Source of the DNA: Agrocybe praecox
Taxonomy: Eukaryota; Basidiomycota; Agaricomycetes; Agaricales; Agrocybaceae
DNA length: 64,000 nt
Assembly: GCA_964017145.1 (NCBI GenBank)
Contig: OZ024841.1
Span: 2,294,001-2,358,000, forward strand
Direction of reading: 5' to 3'
Shown: positions 44,405 to 56,410 of the stretch, in pieces
Layout of the letters: every line of letters starts with the position of its first letter
Position numbering within the stretch: the stretch's first letter is position 1
The notes under the pieces: generated by a model
Databases searched by the model: none
The model's input: only the letters and a program-made list of their open reading frames with translations
Told to the model about the DNA's origin: nothing
Made by a program: the position numbers and the translations under genes

Positions 44405-46011
44405 CAGTGAGGGACAAAACTGTTCAAATGTTTTTTGAAGTTGGACTGTTAGGCAAATAACTTTGGACTGAGTCATCCAAATCATTTGAAATTTTACACC
44501 AAGGTAGACTAGGATGTTGGTAACAGATGAAAATTTGTTTCATTACATAATCTGGTTTCATTCCCATGATATTAATATATTACTGGTACATGTACATTTG
44601 AACGGTTTTGTCCCTACTCTATTATAATACAGTATTCTAAGTTTCTAGTACTTGGTATAACCTCCCTTGGCCTGTAATACAGCCTGGATCCTTCTAAGCA
44701 TACTATCTATTAGATTCTGACAAACAGAAGCTGGAATATCATTCCATTCTTTTTGTACCCTCTCCCACAGCTCCCCAATTCCAGAAGGTTGCCTCTCATA
44801 GCCTCCAAGTTTAATTTTGATATGATGCCAAAGATGTTCAATTGGATTTAGGTCAGCTGATTGAGGGGGCCACTCCATGAGTTGTAATCCACTGCTTTGG
44901 AGCCATTTCTGGCCCTTTTTGCTCTTGTGTTTGGGGTCATTGTCCTGCTAAAAAAGAACATCCTCTGGTTTTTTGTTGTAATATTCCAGGCTCTGCATGA
45001 GTTCATCATCCAAAATGCTGACAAATAGGTCAGCATCCATCCTCCCATCAATCTTGGTCCTGTATCCCACTCCTTCCCAAAACATACAGCCCCAGAACAT
45101 CAAGTTTCCTCCTCCAAATTTGACCGTTCTCTGCACCAGCCTATCGGTCAACCCCTCTCCCTCCCTTTTCCACACCCACCTCTTCCCATCTGACCCCAAA
45201 CAATTGATTTTGGTCTCATCTGTCCAGCAGACCTTCTTCCAGTCATCCACTGTCCAGTGTTTGTGTGCTTCTGCATAGTCCATCCTCATCCTCCTATGCC
45301 TTTTGGAGAGAAAAGGCCGTTTTCACTTTGCCACAGCCTTCATACCAACTCCACAAAGTGCTCGGCGTACTGTCTTTACAGAGAAGGATGTGTTGGTCAT
45401 GTTTTGTAATGTTTTGGTGGCATCAGTGGCACTGTCAGCCTTCTGAGAAGTGATAAGACAGATAGCATAATGAGTATCGGCAGGAGAAAGCTTGCGTGGA
45501 CGGCCACCAGCAGCTTTAGAAGTTGATGATCTATATTTAGAGCGAATATTGGATATAGAACCAACACTTATGCCAGTGGTGGTGGAGATTTAATGACCAG
45601 AAAGACTTTTGTCAAGGAGTTCAAGAACACGAGTGAGTTGAGCAGGAGTGAGTGATCGCATGAGGGTCTGGGAGAGGTTTTGATGTGCGGGATGGTTGGA
45701 GGTTGGGCACAGAGTATATATACATATTCTAAGGCAGTCACATGATTTTATTTGTACTTATTTGCTTTGATTAAACAAAGTCATGTGCTCAATGTAGAGT
45801 AGGGACAAAACCGTTCAAATGTACATGTACTAGTAATATATTAATATCATGGGAATGAAACCAGATTGTATAATGAAACAAATTGTCATCTGTTACCAAC
45901 ATCCTAGTCTACCTTGGTGTAAAATTTCAAATGATTTGGATGACTCAGTCCAAAGTTATTTGCCTAACAGTCCAACTTCAAAAAACATTTGAACAGTTTT
46001 GTCCCTCACTG
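44405..46011 (-). mobile_element. Tc1/mariner-like DNA transposon
   Basis: A 1607-bp element with ~215-bp inverted repeats starting CAGTGAGGGACAAAAC is flanked by TA on both sides (44403-44404 and 46012-46013). Each repeat has an outer and an inverted inner copy of GGGACAAAACNGTTCAAATG. It carries one transposase gene on the minus strand. It inserted next to a 3' splice site of the KDZ-B transposase gene (acceptor ...CATGTAG just beyond 46012). Confidence 0.95.
44645..45661 (-). pseudogene. Tc1-like DDE transposase, three internal stops
   Basis: The start ATG is at 45661 (MRSLTPAQLTRVLELLDKS). A helix-turn-helix region (ITTSQ...KTVRRAL) and a GRPRKLS basic motif lead to the DDE domain: VCWTDETKI (first D), QDNDPKHKS (second D) and SADLNPIEHLWHHIK (third acid E). 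In-frame stops are TAA after LSGH, TGA after MKAVAK and TAG in place of the Gln of the usual FQQDND motif at about 44949. A frame change follows near 44890. The family is certain; the copy is inactive. Confidence 0.9.
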
Positions 46012-46013
46012 TA

Positions 46014-47231
46014 CATGTTTTCTGCTAATTTCAATTTGAGTGAGCGATGTCCGTATTAAGACGTGCGTCAATATGCGAACGCGTCAATATGCGAACTTGT
46101 TCATATCTAAATTATCGTATCTTTTGATAATTGAGACTTGTGCATCAATATGCAAACTTACAGTTTGTATCTAAATTATTGTAGCTTTGATATACGCAGA
46201 TGGTTATTATTTCTTGCTACCTCGGACACTTGTGTCGTTCTAAATCATTTCAACTTGATCAGAGGCTTTGATAGATATGGCATGGTACCTATTGTGAGCT
46301 TGATATTAGGACTCATTTCCCATGTAAATAGTTCAATTCTCTCCAATATACCCAAATCATTCGGGCAATGATATTCCACCCTTGACAATGTTTTTATTCT
46401 CAAAATTTGAAGAATAAGCCTCGAGACGTCAAGAACAAGAATTTTGCTCGTGAATAAATAGGCTTTTTTTGATATGTTTATCCTCAAAAGGACGAGACGT
46501 CCACATGAATAATTTTTGCTCGTGAATATTTATTCCCACAAGGACGAGACACACACAAATAAATTTGCTCGTGAATGACTATTATTGCGGGCATCTATGT
46601 AATATACTCTAGTCTCTTTGTATCTAACCGTTGTATCTAACATGCTGTGGACTGGTTGACCTTCAGCGTTGTCCGTAAATACACTTCTGAAATCAACATG
46701 TTGAAGTTCTTCATGTTGTGTATTTACTTCCATCGATATTCGATCGTGGTCATAAAAGAGCTCTTGCTTGAATGTTGACCAAGACCATGGCCTAGTGCAA
46801 GCTTCTGTGGGGGGGGTCCATTATCCAAATCAAGCAATTCTGTAATTAGCATCGAGATCCAGGGTAAGCGTCGTCAATTTGTGATTAATCTGATCATTAT
46901 CATGATTGTATTTCCACTGGGTTCCTACGTTTGCACACGCTAAACTGACTGACCAGTCAACTCAATTCTACTACAGGTCCTGAAACATGAACTCAGAGAG
47001 GTGAAAATTTATTTGGAGCAAGTGGTACGATGGTGCCAACAAAATGGCTCAAACAATGTATTTATTGGGAAGGTACGTAAGGCAAGGTATGTGAAGTATT
47101 ACTTGTATTAAAGGTATATATAGAAAATTTAGACGCGAAGAACTAGAAACCAGCAGAATCCACGAGAATCTAACTTTACGAGAAATATTATGAGAAAGTA
47201 GTGCCACGTTCTGGGTTGACATCCAGCTCCG
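46014..47231. other. KDZ-B intergenic region with short degenerate repeats
   Basis: AT-rich sequence between the KDZ transposase gene and the RNase H1-N-like gene. It holds a short repeat GTCAATATGCGAAC (46070-46100, three partial copies) and a ~55-bp repeat around TTTTGCTCGTGAATA (46440-46580, three copies, with GGACGAGAC between). The true first exon of the KDZ-B transposase may lie here, but I could not place it. No other gene is seen. Confidence 0.6.
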
Positions 47232-48534
47232 TTAATGCTTTACGTTTGAGACTGTTGCGGTAAGGGTCTTCTTGACCTTCTTCTGGAGACAGCGTCTAAA
47301 GAAAGACTCGCACGGATTGGTCTCAGTATCAGTGAGAAATCCGGAGTCGATATCGGAGTCGATATCGGAGTCGATGTCTTTGGCAGGGCGTTTGGATGGA
47401 CGGTGATCAGGGAGGGTAGAAGCGAGCTCAGAAACTTGAGCCGCAAATGACTCAAGGTCGAGGGAGGGAGCGTGCTTATGAATCCTAGGGTTAGTTTTCT
47501 TCGGACCATAGCGAGCAGCAGCGATGAGCAAGGGAGGTACCTGCGAAGAAGTCGGAGTTGGAGTCATGGGGAGCAAGAATGGATGTGAGGTAATCCTCTG
47601 ATTTGGCGACTCGCTACGATGATGACCGATGTTTGGGACCTTGGGATGAGGGGTTGCCGAATCATTGATCGCCATCCTCTCAAAAGAGAGTGGAATGGAA
47701 GTTGCTGGGATCGGGTCAGAAGAGTTGCATATAAATGGGATTTCCCTGGATCCGTTTGGCCGAGATACAAACCAAGGATCCTTGTCTTTGCTGGGGACGA
47801 GGATGAAATCTGTGGACTTGGAGCGCGAAAGGATCTTTACGTATCCCCGCTTGACACACATGCACCAATAGCATTGAGCCTCTCTCCAGAGGCCGAAGGA
47901 TACCAGGCGCGAATCATGCACATGTGCACTTGCATGAGCTTTGTGCCTAGAAAATTGTGTGAGAATTTTGCAAAAAAAAAAAGAGCAACACTAAGGAAAA
48001 CGTACCATATGGTATGAATTCCGACCACAAGGCCCCTGGTGACAACGTAGAAACGTTTCCCTTGGTACTTGGGCTTGACCAAAGTGGCGGGATCGGGGGG
48101 CATCACGGCAGAGGTGTTGATGTGGTGCGAATTGTCAAGGGGGTGTCCTTGGTACTCGTCCTCAGATGCTGTATTGTCTATCTCGTCTATAATATATCTT
48201 TATAAGTAAACAGAAAATCAAAAAGAAAAAAAGGAAATTCGAAGTGCATACCACAATTCCACATCGTTGCGGAGTCGTAATTAAAGTCGATAAGGGTGGG
48301 TTCTTTGGGCAGGTCAACAGTGAGATCCAGCAGGCTGAGTACTTGGGTGGGGGCATCACGGCCTCTGACAAGGACATCGGGCCCAGTCGAAAGGTTGAGG
48401 GGACCTGATAGTCGACTGGCGGCATTTCGGCCTTCGACGAATGGCGATCCCAACGCAGTATTGGAGGTGCATGCCTCTGGAGCGGCACAAGCGAAGAAAT
48501 CGGATGGGAAGGTGATATTAGAGAAGGAACTCAT
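47232..48534 (-). CDS. KDZ-B cargo gene with RNase H1-N-like domain, intact
   Basis: Three exons join in phase: 48534-48252, 48186-48006 and 47946-47232 (introns of 65 and 59 nt with GTATGC/TAG and GTACGT/TAG borders), giving an open 392-aa protein. The N-terminal ~110 residues are low-complexity. The second and third exons encode a domain like the hybrid-binding domain of RNase H1 N-termini: KRFYVVTRGLVVGIHTIWHK, then SRLVSFGLWREAQCYW and KRGYVKIL. The C-terminal third is Ser/Pro-rich, with DIDSDIDSDIDS repeats. Such domains bind RNA-DNA hybrids or double-stranded RNA in RNase H1; there is no RNase H catalytic domain here. It is the counterpart of the split gene at 38803-53532. It starts 396 bp from the divergent HMG-like gene. 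Confidence 0.7.
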
Positions 48535-48930
48535 TTTCTGGAGGAAAAGGTCAGTACAAGTGCCCTATTTATCTATTTCCAATAATCAGGGTGAGCTCAC
48601 CATTTGAACACGATCAGAATCCCGTTGGGATTGCTTGCATACACGTAGATGCGTGTCGTCCCAGTCTAATCCAATTATGACTTGGCCGAAACATTGGTCG
48701 ACGGTTGTCGGTAAAGTTGATAGCGGGATAGGGTCCTGATAGGCGAAAATTCTGGAAAAAAAGAGGCATTGGTCAACGATTGTTGGTAAATTTGACGGCG
48801 GGATAGGGTCCTAATAAGCGAAGGTTCTGAAAAAAAGGCACTCCGTCAATATATACCTGCTATATAAGTGACTGACTCACATTGTTTTGAGAGTTGGGAT
48901 GCTAAAGAACATACTCTTTGTCAGTACACC

Positions 48931-51369
48931 ATGGTTAATCCTGGCGCTTTCAGAGGAATGAGGAAAGAATTTCTTCTCAACGAAAAGGGGACATACGCAC
49001 GAGGTGTAGAAGGAGGCTATGCTGCAGATGTGCTTGCCAACATCCAGCGTCGTTACTTCAAAAGGTTCCCTATCGATCTAGGCGACGATCATGAACCAAC
49101 CGCCAATTTCCTTGCGAACATCAACGAAAACATACCTGATCCCGAGCCCCAAACACCTGATCCCGATGCTATGACTGCTGAAGAGTTCGTTTCTGCGATG
49201 AAGAAACTCGATGCTCGACGGAAGTTGGTGGTGTTGAAGAAAGCTGTAAGTGACTTGTCACACATGTTGATTATCATTATAGATATCTGATCTAATCGCC
49301 ATTTCCAGCAAATCAAAAGGTGGCTGGCTTACCAATACACCAAAGACCACGATCTCGACCCCCGAGAATCGGGATCCCACAACCCATACCGAATTCTTCT
49401 CCACAAGTTGACAGGAGTTGGTATCAAAAAACCACGCCAACGAAGTGCCGCGAATACATGGAGGAAGACGCAAAATGACGTGATATCCGCTGAAACCAAG
49501 CACATTGCGAAGCTTGCCGATACCAAAAAGCAAGATTTAACGGCTTTGTGTGACAAGATTGCATGTCAAATGTTCGAGCGTCTCGATAAAGAAGAGAAAG
49601 AACACTGGGAAGCACAGGCAAAAGAGGAGCATCAAGAGTTATTAGCGAGGTGGGAAAACGACACGGCCAAGCCACCGTCAACGGAGCCTACTGAACGTCA
49701 GAGGTAAGTGTCCGTTGTGTTAGAATTTTTCCCTTACACACGAATCGTCTCTTATTATTTGCAAGATGCATCCAGGGCCTTGCTGGTTTTATAAAACCTA
49801 TCCTTGACCTGGTCTGCGAGGCGACAGGCTGGAAGGCTTCGTTCATCGCTGGTGGGCCAGAACCTGCGCATGAAGGACATCTGAACATCATAAGGTATGT
49901 TTATTATCAATGATTTCTCATATTATCGTCGTTTTTACTTAACATTGGATGAAGCGTTCACTCTGGCACAACATTGGGTGACGTCAAGATGACTTTTGGA
50001 AAAGCTGAACGGGCTCGCTACAAAAAGTACATAATACCTACCTACGGCTCATTTTTGCAACTCTGCTACTGTAAGTTCCACTTTGCTAATGATGTAAAAA
50101 AAGATTACTTACTTAGTTCCAGCTCCTGAAGAATGTAAATCCTGTGCTCTTCCTTGAGAGGAAGGCTTCGATGCCATGGTGGCAATGGACTCTGCCGAAG
50201 AGGATGGCATTTTTATAGATGTCTACGAGTCGCTTTCCGCCTCATCACATGCCATAACCCCCATCCTTGAACGCTCAGTTTCATCCTCGTCGCTCAAATC
50301 GGTGGATACATCCCTGCATTCACGCGATCCAAATCCTCTATCAACTTCCATTGAGCCATCGCCTTCTCTGTCCACGCCGGAGGTTGCGCCTCACCCCCCA
50401 GCCTTGGCCTCTGCGCCAATCGGTAAATCTCTTCTCCATTCGAGAGAGATTGCGCTCCCGAATCATTCTGTGTCACCTCTAATCGCACCGTCACCTCCAC
50501 CTTCACCGCCACGCTCGCCACTGCACTCTCCGGAGGTTGCACCTCACCCCTGGGCCTCGGCCTCTGCGCCACTCAGCAAATCTCCTCTCCATTCGAGGGA
50601 GGTTGTGCCCCCGAATCGTTCTGCATCACCTCTAATCGCACCGTCACCTCCACCTCCACCGCCACTCTCACCACTGCATTCTCCACAAACCGAGCCCACT
50701 ATTTCAACTTCCCGAACCAAGCTAAAGCTCAGCGAAGCAAGTGCAACTCACCCACCCTCTGTTCCCGTGACTAAAGTGCGACGAAAAGGTAGCGCATCAC
50801 CCTTCCTCAACGGTGATGTCGAACCTGTTACGTTGCCGGCGCCACCTTCACTTGTGATGCCAGTGCATTCACCATCCGTCAAGCCGCCGCCAGACTGGTT
50901 CGAATCAGGTTTATCAATGCTGACGGAGCGAGATCTCGGAGAGGAATGGAAGGCTCTGGTAGACCTATGGGCCATATTTGAAGACAAGAATGACTACAAG
51001 GAGGTCTCAAGGCTCAAGGCTCAGCACCGTCCTGTCATCTTGAAGGATTGGATCCAGCGTGCCCGCCCTGGCCTTTCTTCGTAGACACCCGTCGTTTCTA
51101 ATGTCGCTAAATATGAAGAGGAGTTTATGTGATGGTGGCATGGACTTCAACCAAATTGGAGAGTCTCAAAGACGGGGAACCTGATCCAATCTGACGGCGA
51201 CTGGGAACCCTTGAGGAGACCAGGTGCTAATGTTCTCCTCACTGTGATGGCTGGTTTATGCTACTGGGGATTGTCCGTGCAAAAGAAAAGAGGAGCTTCA
51301 AAGCATTGGAACCATACTGTCAATGATCTCACATTTGTTATGGAAAATCTGGTCAAAATTTCGTCGTGA
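48931..51369 (+). pseudogene. KDZ-associated HMG-box-like gene, KDZ-B copy (broken)
   Basis: Exons 48931-49245, 49309-49703, 49766-49894, 49955-50070 and 50123 on have well-formed borders and match the KDZ-A copy exon for exon. The protein starts MVNPGAFRGMRKEFLLNE. Exon 2 has the HMG-like stretch ALCDKIACQMFERLDKEEKE with HWEAQAKEEHQELL. Exon 3 has ATGWKASFIAGGPEPAHEG. Then come a long Ser/Pro-rich region with repeats (SPLIAPSPPP, about 50390-50690) and the C-terminal domain (LQPNWRVS, GDWEPLRRPGANV). In-frame stops are TGA at 50155-50157, TAG at 51082-51084 and TGA at 51130-51132. All could come from C-to-T changes (CGA or CAG). Confidence 0.65.
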
Positions 51370-52087
51370 TTTTTCTTCCTCTACTTCTTTCTCTCCTTTT
51401 CTTTTTTGTTCTTTTAAATTGGTAGTCTAGCTTGTTATAATGTTCTGTCTACTCTAACGTATACTTAGACATACTTAATTAGTTTATAGCTGTCTGATTA
51501 CTATATTGATAATTCTAATTTCATTGTGGAACGGTTTTTTGAACTGCTGCAATTATAATATCAAATTCCACGTGATATATGGTTAAAAATAAGTTGATTC
51601 TGGATGTTACCATCCATTCTCGACTAATAATAATCAGGAAAACATATTTTTGGATGACCAATGATCAAATATAGAGTGCGTGAGCAACAAATTGAATCTC
51701 CGATAGATAAGATATACAAATCTAATCTATCGCTTGATCCAAAAATAGTTGCAACAGTATTTTTGAATGTCATCCAAACTTGCTTTGCTCAATCCATCCA
51801 TTCCTACACGCTTTTGTCGGCGGAAACATGAGGAATATGTTTTAATATATATATAGACTCAGACTCTCTTTTTTCAAGTCTTAAAACACCGTTGATTCTT
51901 CAAACATTGCAAAAAACATGTAGTGGTGGCCAAAATGGGCTTGTTTGGCCATGCTTGCCTACGGCCTGGCCTCGAGAACCCAAAACAGGCAGCTGGACAT
52001 TGCCAGGCCTGGTAGGTGCCAGTGTGGATATATGCACCATACCTGGCAACTACCAGATATTGATATATGCAAAGGACTGATAGGGGT
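51370..52087 (-). repeat. KDZ-B right end: 3' region of the HMG-like gene and terminal inverted repeat
   Basis: About 51600-52087 pairs with 39684-40090. Inward from the tip: CAGTCCTTTGC, CTGGTAGTTGCCAGG, GGCCAAACAAGCCC, an ATATATATA tract, GGATGGATTGAGC and TTGGATGACATTCAAAAATA (inverted). No gene is seen in it. Confidence 0.75.
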
Positions 52088-52095
52088 ACGCTCAT

Positions 52096-53532
52096 CTCGT
52101 TTCACTCGTCCAATTATTCCTGCACACAACAGCTCCCCCCCCTGTATGGATCAAAACCGACTCTGACTCCGAAACCGACAACGGAACGGACGAAGAGCTC
52201 CGAGATACAGCTCATGGACCATCTCATGGACTTTGCAAGCGCTGTGCATCTCAACCGACCCTTTGTTGCAAAAATGCAGAGACACGATGCAGTGGGCCTG
52301 CTTCAAAAGCAAAGGGAAAACCTATGCCAATTCATTCTGCAGCAATAGGGAGATCGGCAACTGCACCTCGTGCTAAAACGCGAACCGAGGACAAGGCAAA
52401 CCCAAAAGGCAAGGCGTCAAACATCCACACTCTGAATTTCCCATCCGCTTTGGCAGACCCAACACTCTGGGAGCCTAAGAAAATGTCAAGCCATGTCCTA
52501 GCAGCTGTGGATGCTGCCTTGCCACTTTTCGCACCTCCCCCGCCTGACAGACTCCCTCCTGCCACCAAGCGCATCCCAGCCCCCCTTGCCATACGCCCTT
52601 CTGTCTCAGCCTCAGCTCCACCTGCTGTCAACGACCGACCAACCAGCCACACGAGGTCTCATCGAAAGAATGCAACCCCAGGCAAGAAGACGAAGATTGT
52701 CCGCAAGTATTATCCTCCTCTGTACAAGGATATGCCAGAAACAGCTCCCTATTCGGAGCTGGAAGTCACGGACGACGACGACGATGACGCCACCGCCGAA
52801 GCCAACAAGGAAAATCTGGATTTCAATACCTCCTGCACAGACAACGAGCAATGCCACCTACAGGGCAAGGGCAAGGGCAAGGGATCCCCCGAGGACGACA
52901 AGGGCACCGACAATGCTGTGAACCAACTGAAACGAAAAAGCCCATCCACCCCCGTCAACCAGCCAAAGAGACGCAATATCGATCAGACCCCCGACATACA
53001 CGATTACAACACAATGCTTGAGGAGGCAACAGCAACCCCCGTACTGATGGCACAAGCCACTGCTACGCATACCTTCACTGCTGCTGACTTTGCCCTCGAA
53101 CCATTTGCCTCTAGCTCGTCTGCACCTCTCTCGGTTGCCCACATCATGGCCCCCTTTGCATCTGCCTCCGCTGCATGTTTGGGGCGTGCATCAAGCACAG
53201 GCTCAGAAGCTTCTGCCCCATCGCATGTCTCACCACTTCCACCATCTCCTGCAACTCCTATTCCACCACCGCCCATTCTTCCTCCTCAGCCTCCTGCATT
53301 TTACATATCACCACCACCTGCTCTTTCACCTCTCCCACCGACGCTTTGGGGTATTCCACCCCCCCCTCCCCTTCCGACTTCTCAGCCACCTGTGTATGGC
53401 TCTGCCCCCCCACCTCCGTACACGATTCATGCGAACCAAGCGGATAGCATCATGCTCGAAGTAGAGAGTGACTTTGGGGATCTCTTGGACATTGATCCCT
53501 CCGCTTTCGACGACATCGCAGAATTAAATTGA
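52096..53532 (+). pseudogene. KDZ-A cargo gene with RNase H1-N-like domain, 3' part
   Basis: This continues the gene cut at 39683. It has a short Arg/Pro segment, then a Cys cluster (LCKRCASQPTLCCKNAETRC) and then an open 402-aa Pro/Ser/Ala-rich stretch (52324-53532). That stretch includes a basic patch (HTRSHRKNATPGKKTKIVRK), an acidic run (DDDDDDATAEANKENLD) and Pro-rich repeats, and ends SDFGDLLDIDPSAFDD. The eight C at 52135-52142 put the Cys cluster out of frame with the upstream part. The Cys cluster is zinc-binding-like but I cannot assign a family. Confidence 0.55.
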
Positions 53533-53803
53533 GGAGCGCCTCTCCTCAAATCCGCCTACCTTTTCACTTCATTCCTTTGCCTACCTTCTCAACATTATTA
53601 TGGTCTTTTATGCATTATACTTGTATGCCTCTATGTCGTCCTTTTATATACGTCTTATAATACAGCATGATCAATTTAGTTAAAGTTGAGGTGAGATTTT
53701 TTACGTTTTATTTAGTTCCAATGAAATGTTTTTTGCGCCTCTGAATCTCGATTCTCTTGTGAACATTCTAATCTTTAAGTTACTTGACATTTAAAAGTCG
53801 AAA

Positions 53804-54301
53804 TTATTCAGTATACGCTAAAGATATCAGGCGCTGGTACTCTGCCTCATCCCTTGCTATCTCCACTTCCTTTTTCTTCTTTATTCTGACCACACAAAAA
53901 AAGATAGGGACGTCAGTTTAGAAGCTACATAACACGGATAGCAGTACATACCTGTACTCTATCTCCTTTATTCGCAATTTTCCTTGATTTGCCTCCCGGT
54001 ATTTGGCTTGTGCTTGACGATGGCGCTCGCGTTTTGCAGCCACATATTCCTCTGATTTTTCTTGCTTTGATTTCCTGTATTAGAAAGGTAGTCAGTCATA
54101 GCTGAATGTATAATGGCAAATATAATAAAATTACTCATATGCTTGCTTTCTCGCGCACATACGCTCCTCATATAAGTGGCTGATATATCGCCAAATGCGT
54201 TAACATTGACACTCTGTGTAGGAAGGAAACACATACTTATAGTAATATTGACGACGTCTAGAGTTATGTACATTGCGGCGAGTGTCTCCATCTAACTGCA
54301 T
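53804..54301 (-). CDS. Small four-exon coiled-coil protein gene
   Basis: Four exons join in phase: 54301-54237, 54179-54135, 54074-53952 and 53885-53804, with introns 54236-54180, 54134-54075 and 53951-53886 (57, 60 and 66 nt; GTATGT/CAG, GTAATT/CAG, GTATGT/CAG). The start ATG gives MQLDGDTRRNVHNSRRRQYY and the stop is TAA, about 104 aa. The middle is very basic and helical (KRERHRQAQAKYREANQGK) and the end is KKKEVEIARDEAEY. The even charge spacing suggests a coiled coil that could bind nucleic acid. It lies just downstream of the TET/JBP gene on the same strand. I do not recognise the family. No stop or frame error is seen. Confidence 0.6.
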
Positions 54302-54663
54302 GATTTTTTTGGCAATGGTGAAAGTGAGTGAGTGAGTGAGAGTCCAGATGTTTGAAGTCGAAACTCATCAAAGTTTAACATTCCAATTAAGGAATTCGAA
54401 CTTTCACGCAGATTCTAACTTGTGAGTCTATTTACACCCATTGTCTCGGTACATATGCCATTTAAATAACACCAGATAATACCTTCGATACATCAGAATT
54501 CATTCAATAGTTTACTTGAGGAAAAAGTGGCGGACTGGTGTGTCTTTTTCACAAAATATGTTTTCATGGATGCACAAAATCACCATGCATCAATATCGAG
54601 ATATTTTTAGATATATTACATATTTACAAAGGGTGGTGAAGTATGATTCTACCAAGTTCAATA

Positions 54664-56371
54664 TTATACGACATTTTTTTCTGCAATGATGAGAAGGAGA
54701 GAAAGTCTATGGATCCAACGCCAAGCTTCGTTTTCCAAAACCTGGTCTAGGTTCTTGGGGCCAACTGACTGGTAGTACATTTCGGAGGACTTCAACCTGT
54801 GTTCCACCCATCTGAAGATCCCTCCTGCAGTATATTGCGCAAATGAATAGCGCAATTCATGTTCGAGAATGGAGGTGTTAGAGTGGGTGATGATGGCCGA
54901 TGCAATCAAGATGGTGGACCCAGGGGGGAATTCTATGACCAGTCGGCATTCCCATAAAATGAGGTGGCCACCTCATGTCGGATTGTAGTCGCCAAAAGCT
55001 GTAATTGCGCACATTCCGTAGGGTAAATTTCCAAAATCCTTGTGTTTATAGCATATAGTTTGAGGGCCAAGGTTGTAAGCAAACACAGATAAGATGCTAT
55101 TGTCGAATGGGCGGTCGAGTTCAGGGTGTGCATCGTGAAGCTGTTGCAAGGCTTCTGCATAGTGCGTATGGAGGTCGGGTGCCCACGTAGCGATTGCAGC
55201 TAAGTTGGTGACGGGGTTCAGAGACAATGGCGTAGGCAGTTACTAGCACTCACAAGAGACGAAGCCCGTCAACCTTTTGAAGATAGGAACCTGTCACAAC
55301 TCACTCAAAGCCTGAGCATTGGGGCCGTTTTTCTTGGAACCGTCAGGGCGTAGGTTTCCAGGTCTCTCCTGCCCCCCCTCTGTGTGAAATTCCGCAAGTG
55401 AGAGAGACAAAATCTCTGCATTGATTGCTGGGTTTATTGGGCTTGGGTTTAGGCGGAACGCAGCGAAGCCTCGTAGATTCCATGGCCTTCGCTGCTTTGT
55501 TGTGTAGCTCCTTCCAATTATCGGATGCGGGATGACCAGCGAGAAGTCCTACAAATCGTCTGCGCAGGTCAATAATTGGCGCAGGCGTCCTATGGCGCAG
55601 TAAGTTAGTGTAAGGTGAGCAGAGAAGGTTGTATATTACTCACTTTCCGTCCCATTTCTGTAGCATAAAGCCCAACCCCTCTGTTATCTCCTCGATGGTG
55701 TGAACATCCTTCATGCGAGAGCGGTCATCCTTTCCAATGAATGCCACCTTGGTGACGTTGCTGCTTGAAAAGTCAAAGGGGCAGGGAACAGGCTCTGCGT
55801 TGTCAACGATTCGTTTCAAGATGTCTTCGTGGACTTCGTATTCGCCAAATTTTTGCGAAGCTTTCTTCTCCTCCTTTCTCCTCTTGCGGGCAGCACGGCT
55901 GTGTTCTTTATTCTTCTGCTTTCTCTTCTTTTTCGCATCTGTATCGTTTGATCCCTCGGTTTCTCCTCTTGCAGTGGGGGTTTCAAGTACAGATGTATAG
56001 ACCAGCGTATCTCTGTGAGTTGAATTAGAAATATAATGTTTTGTTGCAATGGTGGGTGGAGGTGAAGAATGGAGTAAGTGATTGTTGCCTGCCTCAGGGA
56101 GGTCGCTTATGGTGGACATGGGTGAAAGGCTGAAAATCAGAGGGTCCAGTTTCTCGTCGCCTTGTAAGTGACTGTTGGAGTTTGTTGCTAAGGGTGGTGG
56201 AAGACTAAGATCCTCGATAACGTCCTGTGAATCATCATCCGCAATCGAGGATAACGGAGAGAGGGAAAAAAGAGACGGGTTGCGTTCATTTTGGTCCTGT
56301 AAGTCAGAAGTCATGCAAAGCAAAGAGGCAAAATCACATCCAGGGTCGAAAGAAGCCTGAATTTCCATCAT
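54664..56371 (-). pseudogene. TET/JBP-family 2-oxoglutarate/Fe(II) oxygenase, broken
   Basis: TET/JBP enzymes oxidise 5-methylcytosine or thymine in DNA. Exon 1 (56371 to about 55652) encodes a low-complexity N-terminus, a basic stretch (KKKRKQKNKEHSRAARKRRK) and the start of the domain. The second part reads PIIDLRRRFVGLLAGHP, CRDFVSLTCGIS and GGQERPGNLRPDG. After a 54-nt intron (about 55243-55190) come AIATWAPDLHTHYAEAL and the core. The iron ligands are HKD (HKDFGNLPYG) and the distal H of SAIITHSN; the 2OG arginine fits LEHELRYSFAQY; GGHLIL and FPPGSTILIAS are family-typical. Damage: a run of seven G (C7 at 55372-55378) shifts the frame, TGA at 55294-55296 and TGA at 54973-54975; both TGA fit former CGA. 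It is divergent from the KDZ transposase gene at 56786. Confidence 0.85.
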
Positions 56372-56410
56372 TGAAAGTGTGTTGTTACGGGAGGGAGTGG
56401 GTTGGATTTA

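Larger units (their letters stand above)
39684..52087. mobile_element. KDZ-B: 12.4-kb KDZ transposon nested in KDZ-A
   Basis: The ends are diverged inverted repeats of ~350-400 bp (CTGGTAGTTGCCA near both tips; left tip CAGCCATGT is close to the KDZ-A tip CAGCCTTGT). The flanks are TCGCTCAT (39676-39683) and ACGCTCAT (52088-52095), an 8-bp target duplication with one mismatch. The element splits one reading frame, which resumes at 52096. Content read on the minus strand: HMG-like (-), RNase H1-N-like (+), KDZ transposase (+), with no TET/JBP. A Tc1-like element is inside the transposase gene. Confidence 0.85.
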
